A DNA stretch of 10,251 nt from NCBI GenBank assembly GCA_964346275.1, contig CAYFUR010000124.1, positions 1 through 10,251 on the forward strand, written 5' to 3'. A model generated the notes under the pieces. The model made no database searches. It was not told the DNA's origin and saw only the letters and a list, made by a program, of their open reading frames with translations. Within the stretch, counting starts at the first letter, position 1; each line of letters opens with the position of its first letter. Shown here piece by piece: positions 7,154-10,251 of this stretch. Position numbers and translations under genes: made by a program. The DNA comes from CAYFUR01 sp964346275. GTDB taxonomy: Bacteria > Sumerlaeota > Sumerlaeia > SLMS01.

Positions 7154-7410
7154 TCCACTATTTGCAGCAAGGATTTCTTCTTATGTTTCGTGGCGGCGGC
7201 GCTGAGGATCTTGCGCAGAGCCTTGGCCGTCTGGCCCCCTTTGCCGATCACTTTCCCAACGTCCTCGCGGGAAACGTGCAGCTCCAGGATCACCGACGTG
7301 TCGCTTTCGACGCACGTCACTTCGACGGTCCTGGGGTCATCGACGAGGGCTTCAGCGATGTATTGGACCAATTCTCTCAGTCCGTGTCCTTGCGACGTTT
7401 CTTCACTCAT
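7150..7410 (-). CDS. khpA: KH-domain RNA-binding protein KhpA (YlqC family)
   Basis: Small single-KH RNA-binding protein of 86 residues. In Firmicutes, family members pair with KhpB (Jag/EloR) and affect cell-envelope growth and RNA biology; its role in this organism is not known. The KH GXXG signature is in DVGKVIGKGGQTAKALRKIL (50-69). The N-terminal part, LRELVQYIAEALVDDP, is the usual helix before the KH fold, and the C-terminus is Lys-rich. The ATG at 7410 has a strong AAGGAGA site 10 bases upstream. It lies between rpsP and rimM, its standard position, but is separated from rpsP by about 200 bases containing a terminator-like hairpin. Confidence 0.94.
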   Translation of the reverse strand: MSEETSQGHGLRELVQYIAEALVDDPRTVEVTCVESDTSVILELHVSREDVGKVIGKGGQTAKALRKILSAAATKHKKKSLLQIVE

Positions 7411-7523
7411 GGCTTCAACATCTCCTTATCAACGGGCAGCGCGGATTAATCTCGTGAACGGGTAGCGGGAACGAGAGCGCAATGACTGGTGCAAAATGCC
7501 ACTCCGCTTGGGCTGAAGAGCAA

Positions 7524-7574
7524 GTAAAAAGAACCCGCCTGGCGCCACGCGCCCCGGGGCTGCCACCGAGGCGG
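7524..7574 (-). terminator. Rho-independent terminator-like hairpin after rpsP
   Basis: On the - strand an arm CCGCCT (7574-7569) pairs perfectly with AGGCGG (7540-7535). A further GGTG/CGCC pairing lies inside, with one bulged base and one G-U pair, enclosing a GC-rich loop. The stem is followed directly by GTTCTTTTT, a near-perfect U-tract. It lies about 40 bases after the rpsP stop and 110 bases before the khpA start. It would end or attenuate transcription between rpsP and khpA. I do not see a convincing sigma-70 promoter in the remaining gap. Confidence 0.7.
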
Positions 7575-7612
7575 ATTTCCCGCCCCGGAATGAACCCTCA
7601 AGACGCAATGGC

Positions 7613-7921
7613 TCAGGCGCCCTGCTTTTCTGCCTGGCGCTCTTTCTTCGCCTCCACTTTCTCCTCGTGAAACTGCTTGAGGATGCCCTGCTTGCGCAAA
7701 ATGGAGCGCACCGTGTCGGTGGGCTGAGCGCCGTTGTGCAGCCAGTAAAGCGCGCGATCTCCCTGCACCTCGACCTGGCGCTCGGCAACTTTCGCCGTCG
7801 GGTGATAACGACCAATGATTTCGATAAACTTGCCATCGCGAGCGCGCCGGTTGTCGGCGATCACAATGCGATAGTGCGGATCGTGCTTCTTGCCTGTGCG
7901 AGTCAGCCGAATCTTGACCAT
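7613..7921 (-). CDS. rpsP: 30S ribosomal protein bS16
   Basis: Ribosomal protein S16, needed for assembly and stability of the 30S body. At 102 residues it is slightly longer than the usual 80-90 because of a charged, Lys/Glu-rich tail after about residue 84. The N-terminus MVKIRLTRTGKKHDPHYRIV is diagnostic. It is followed by DNRRARDGKFIEIIGRYHP (23-41) and ALYWLHNGAQPTDTVRSIL (57-75), all standard. The start ATG at 7921 is fixed by the conserved N-terminus. An AGGAAGG sequence lies about 13 bases upstream, a little far for a Shine-Dalgarno site. It follows ffh by about 90 bases. Confidence 0.97.
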   Translation of the reverse strand: MVKIRLTRTGKKHDPHYRIVIADNRRARDGKFIEIIGRYHPTAKVAERQVEVQGDRALYWLHNGAQPTDTVRSILRKQGILKQFHEEKVEAKKERQAEKQGA

Positions 7922-8010
7922 AGCTGCCTGTGAACCTTCCTTTTTCTGGGTGTGTTGAGTTTCTGGATCCTGGCTTCTTCCGACGGCACCGCATGGCGGG
8001 CCGAAGTCTC

Positions 8011-9627
8011 TCAGCGTTTTTTCTTCTTCTTCCGCTTCTTCTTCTTCCGCGGCTGGGTTGATGCCATTTCCCGCTGCTGTTGCTTCAACATCTGCTTCTG
8101 CATGCGCATCATTTTCTTGCTGCCCGGCATTCCCGGCGTCGGCATGTTGCCCATGCCTCCGGGCATCTGGCCGCCCTGGGGTGGGCCGCCACCCTCTTCT
8201 CCCCCGCCGCCAAACATATCCATCATGGGATTGCCGCCGCCACCGCCGCCGCCCATCAGGCCGCCCAGTCCCCCCATCATGCCGCCGCCACCTCCGCCGC
8301 TGCCGGCCATTTGCTGCATCATGGATTTCATCTGCTGGAACTGGCGCGTCAGGTCGTTCACTTCCTTCAGCGTGTGGCCGCTCCCCTTGGCGATGCGCTC
8401 GCGCCGCTTTCCATCCTTATAGACAAGGTCGCCTTCGTTGCGCTCTTCCTTGGTCATGGACTGGATGATGGATTCGACTTTCTTCAGCTCGCGGTCGAGC
8501 TGCTCGTTGTCCACGTTCTTCATCATCTGGCCCATGCCGGGAATCATCCCCAGCAGGCCTTTGAGCGATCCCATGCGCCGGATCGTCTTCATCTGCTTGA
8601 CGAAGTCGTCGTAGGAGAAACTGCCCGAGGCGAGTTTCTCCTGCATATCCATGGCGTCTTTTTCGTCGATGGCGTCCTGGGCCTTTTCCACCAGGGAAAC
8701 CACGTCGCCCATGCCGAGGATGCGTTTCGCCACGCGATCGGGATGGAATTTTTCCAGGTTCTCCGGCTTTTCGCCGGTGCCGATGAAGACAATCGGCCGG
8801 CCCGTGACCGCCTTGATGGAGAGAGCCGCGCCGCCGCGCGCATCGCCATCCATCTTGGTCAGGCAAACGCCATCGATGCCGATCTTTTCATGGAACGCCT
8901 GGGCCGAATTCACCGCGTCCTGGCCCGTCATGGCGTCGGCCACGAGGAATGTATAGTCCGGCTTGAACTCGTCGCGGATGCCGACCAGCTCGTCGACTTT
9001 GACTTCGTCGATATGCAGGCGGCCCGCCGTGTCGAGGATCAGCACGTCGCGGCCGCTTTCCTCGGCCTGCTGCCTGGCCCCGCGCACGATATCGATCACC
9101 GGGGTTTCCGGATCGCGGGCATAGACGGGATAGCCAAGCTGCTTGCCCACGCTCTGAAGCTGGTCGATCGCCGCCGGGCGGTAGACGTCGCACGCCACCA
9201 GCAACGGCCGGCACTTCTTTTCATCCACCAGGCGGGCCAGCTTGCCGCAGAACGTCGTTTTGCCGGCGCCCTGGAGCCCGAGCATCATCACGATGTTGAG
9301 CTTGCCGGGCTGGACGATGAACTCGCGGTCTTCCTCCGCGGCTTCCCCCTCCCCCTCGCTTTCGCCCTCCATCATGGCCACCAGCTCGTCGTGGACGATC
9401 TTGGTGAGCTGCTGGGCCGGGTTGACGCCCTTCACCACGTCCTGGCCCAGGGCCTTCATCTGCACGGCGGAGACGAAGTCCTTGACGACCTTGTAGTTGA
9501 CGTCCGCCTCGAGGAGCGCCAGGCGCACTTCGCGCAGCGCCTCCTTCATATTGGCTTCCGTCAGCTTGCTTTGCCCGCGCAGCTTCTTAAAGACGGACTC
9601 GAACTTGTCTCCCAGTTGTTCAAACAT
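8011..9627 (-). CDS. ffh: Signal recognition particle protein Ffh (SRP54), with Gly-rich and Lys-rich tail
   Basis: Ffh binds 4.5S RNA and signal peptides and, with FtsY, delivers membrane proteins to the translocon. The N domain occupies about 1-85. The G domain has GLQGAGKTT (117-125), DVYRPAAID (147-155), DTAGR (199-203), TKMDGDARGG (257-266) and GTGEKPENLEKF (283-294). The M domain contains MGSLKGLLGMIPGM (352-365) and the RNA-binding segment KRRERIAKGSGHTLKEVN (407-424), then a methionine-rich helix. Two features are unusual. There is an acidic insert (GESEGEGEAAEED, 88-100) at the N/G boundary. There is also a long tail with a glycine/methionine-rich stretch (about 441-501) and a polylysine end (527-538). 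At 538 residues it is longer than the usual 430-490. The frame is intact and the tail reads cleanly to the stop. The upstream partner is the ylxM-like gene, with a 39-base gap. Confidence 0.97.
   Translation of the reverse strand: MFEQLGDKFESVFKKLRGQSKLTEANMKEALREVRLALLEADVNYKVVKDFVSAVQMKALGQDVVKGVNPAQQLTKIVHDELVAMMEGESEGEGEAAEEDREFIVQPGKLNIVMMLGLQGAGKTTFCGKLARLVDEKKCRPLLVACDVYRPAAIDQLQSVGKQLGYPVYARDPETPVIDIVRGARQQAEESGRDVLILDTAGRLHIDEVKVDELVGIRDEFKPDYTFLVADAMTGQDAVNSAQAFHEKIGIDGVCLTKMDGDARGGAALSIKAVTGRPIVFIGTGEKPENLEKFHPDRVAKRILGMGDVVSLVEKAQDAIDEKDAMDMQEKLASGSFSYDDFVKQMKTIRRMGSLKGLLGMIPGMGQMMKNVDNEQLDRELKKVESIIQSMTKEERNEGDLVYKDGKRRERIAKGSGHTLKEVNDLTRQFQQMKSMMQQMAGSGGGGGGMMGGLGGLMGGGGGGGNPMMDMFGGGGEEGGGPPQGGQMPGGMGNMPTPGMPGSKKMMRMQKQMLKQQQREMASTQPRKKKKRKKKKKR
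8188..8307 (-). repeat. Low-complexity GGN-codon tract encoding the Ffh glycine-rich segment
   Basis: Within ffh, the stretch encoding residues 441-480 is dominated by GGC/GGT glycine codons interrupted by ATG and a few others. It appears as runs of gccgcc/gccacc on the + strand. Runs of this type can change length by slippage, so the number of glycines may vary among close relatives. The reading frame is maintained through it here. Confidence 0.75.
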
Positions 9628-9666
9628 GCAGTCGGCTTCTCGGATTCATTCTTTTGAGGGTTTGGG

Positions 9667-10173
9667 TTACTCTTCCGCGTTGAGCGAGCGCAGCCTCTCG
9701 GCCAGGACGCCCAGCTCGCGGGCGATGCCATCCGCATTGTAAATCACGCCCCCGGAACGCTGCATCCGGTCGATCACGCCGTCGAGGGATTCGATCACCG
9801 GCCCCAGACCCGCGACGCGGCGCGGCTCGGCCGGGGCATTGCCGGGATTGCCCCCGGCGGGATGGCCCGCGGTATCCTCCGCCGCCTGGCGGCGCTTGAG
9901 GTGATCAGGGGAAAAGCCCAGGCGCGTGTCGTAGCTCTCCAGCGCCTTTTCCGCGTGCTTCACCGCGTCGTGGACGGCCTGGCGCGAGACGCTGTATTCC
10001 CGGGCGATTTCGCCGAAGGAAAGGTCTTCCTCGCAATGAAGCGTCAGAAACTGGCGCTGGCGCTCGGTGAGGAGCGGGCCATAGAGGTCGAGCAACTGCC
10101 CCAGGCGCACCGCGCGGTCGACCGCATCGGCGTTTTCCCCGGGTGCCGGGCTTTGGGTTTCCTGCGGCTCCAT
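9667..10173 (-). CDS. YlxM-like helix-turn-helix protein, with C-terminal extension
   Basis: The N-terminal half matches the YlxM/p13 family, small sigma-factor-like HTH proteins encoded just upstream of ffh in many bacteria and thought to act with the SRP. The diagnostic stretch is LLDLYGPLLTERQRQFLTLH (27-46), then LSFGEIAREYSVSRQAVHDAVKHAEKAL (51-78), the helix-turn-helix. Family members are usually about 110 residues. This one is 168 from the ATG at 10173, with a Pro/Gly/Ala-rich linker (about 100-118) and a further predicted-helical segment (119-168) I do not recognise. An in-frame TTG at 10215 lies inside an inverted repeat and is a less likely start; neither start has a clear ribosome binding site. 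Its place before ffh supports the assignment. Confidence 0.83.
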   Translation of the reverse strand: MEPQETQSPAPGENADAVDRAVRLGQLLDLYGPLLTERQRQFLTLHCEEDLSFGEIAREYSVSRQAVHDAVKHAEKALESYDTRLGFSPDHLKRRQAAEDTAGHPAGGNPGNAPAEPRRVAGLGPVIESLDGVIDRMQRSGGVIYNADGIARELGVLAERLRSLNAEE

Positions 10174-10192
10174 GAGGTGTGGAGGCTCCCGC

Positions 10193-10243
10193 GTGAGGTT
10201 CCGCCTGCCAAGCAACTCCTCTTGGCAGGGGCGTGGACCTCAC
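10193..10243. repeat. Long imperfect inverted repeat upstream of the ylxM-like gene
   Basis: A 9-base perfect inverted repeat, CCTGCCAAG (10204-10212) and CTTGGCAGG (10221-10229), encloses an 8-base loop. Outside it, GTGAGGT (10193-10199) pairs with ACCTCAC (10237-10243), with two more G-C pairs inside after a bulged T. The internal loop between the two stems is asymmetric. There is no U-tract on either strand, so it is not an ordinary terminator. On the - strand it lies 19 bases before the ylxM-like ATG and would form in the leader RNA. Function is unknown. Confidence 0.7.
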
Positions 10244-10251
10244 CAGATCGC

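Noticed and set aside
7446..7994. Alternative-frame ORFs on the - strand over rpsP and its downstream gap
   Set aside because: They overlap the conserved rpsP frame, have no recognisable domain and look like GC-rich shadow frames.
8080..9657. A 525-codon open frame on the + strand opposite ffh
   Set aside because: It is a shadow of the ffh coding sequence in GC-rich DNA. Its translation is rich in His/Leu/Asp and has no family resemblance, while the opposite strand encodes a complete Ffh.
10193..10243. The inverted repeat as an SRP (4.5S) RNA gene near ffh
   Set aside because: It lacks the conserved SRP RNA apical domain (GGAA-type tetraloop with the AGCAGCC-type strand), so proximity to ffh is not enough.

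Overview
The window looks like a chromosomal housekeeping region of a diderm (LPS-bearing) bacterium with a GC-rich genome. The lipid A gene lpxB and the acyl-phosphate phospholipid gene plsY point to a Gram-negative-type envelope. Codon use and base composition look even throughout. I see no mobile element, CRISPR array, tRNA or rRNA. I cannot name the phylum from this sequence. The gene order is not that of a familiar model organism, so an uncultured or deep-branching diderm is plausible, but that is inference.

Layout. Positions 1-1141 (+ strand) hold the end of a multisubunit Na+/H+ antiporter operon: mrpE (5' end cut by the window edge), mrpF and mrpG, each overlapping the next. From 1138 to the right edge everything is on the - strand. 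Read in the direction of transcription (right to left) the order is: a YlxM-like helix-turn-helix gene, ffh (SRP GTPase), rpsP (ribosomal protein bS16), a rho-independent terminator-like hairpin, khpA (KH RNA-binding protein), rimM (16S maturation factor), a UbiA-family phosphoribosyl/prenyltransferase, a Gfo/Idh/MocA oxidoreductase, lpxB (lipid A disaccharide synthase), der (ribosome-assembly GTPase) and plsY (glycerol-3-phosphate acyltransferase). plsY and mrpG converge and share a TTAA in which both stop codons lie.

How the genes fit together. The right half is the widespread SRP/ribosome-maturation cluster ylxM-ffh-rpsP-khpA-rimM, but trmD and rplS, which usually follow rimM, are missing. 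rimM instead overlaps a membrane lipid-sugar transferase gene. The left half of the - strand run makes envelope lipids: lpxB, plsY and possibly an oxidoreductase of the GnnA type that would allow amide-linked lipid A. der links back to ribosome assembly. Several junctions are overlaps (khpA/rimM, rimM/ubiA, der/plsY), which suggests translational coupling.

No clearly new system is visible. The points most worth a second look are the departure from the rimM-trmD-rplS order, the UbiA/oxidoreductase/lpxB neighbourhood, the glycine-rich and polylysine tail of Ffh, the acidic tail of Der, substitutions in PlsY motif 2, and a long inverted repeat just upstream of the ylxM-like gene.
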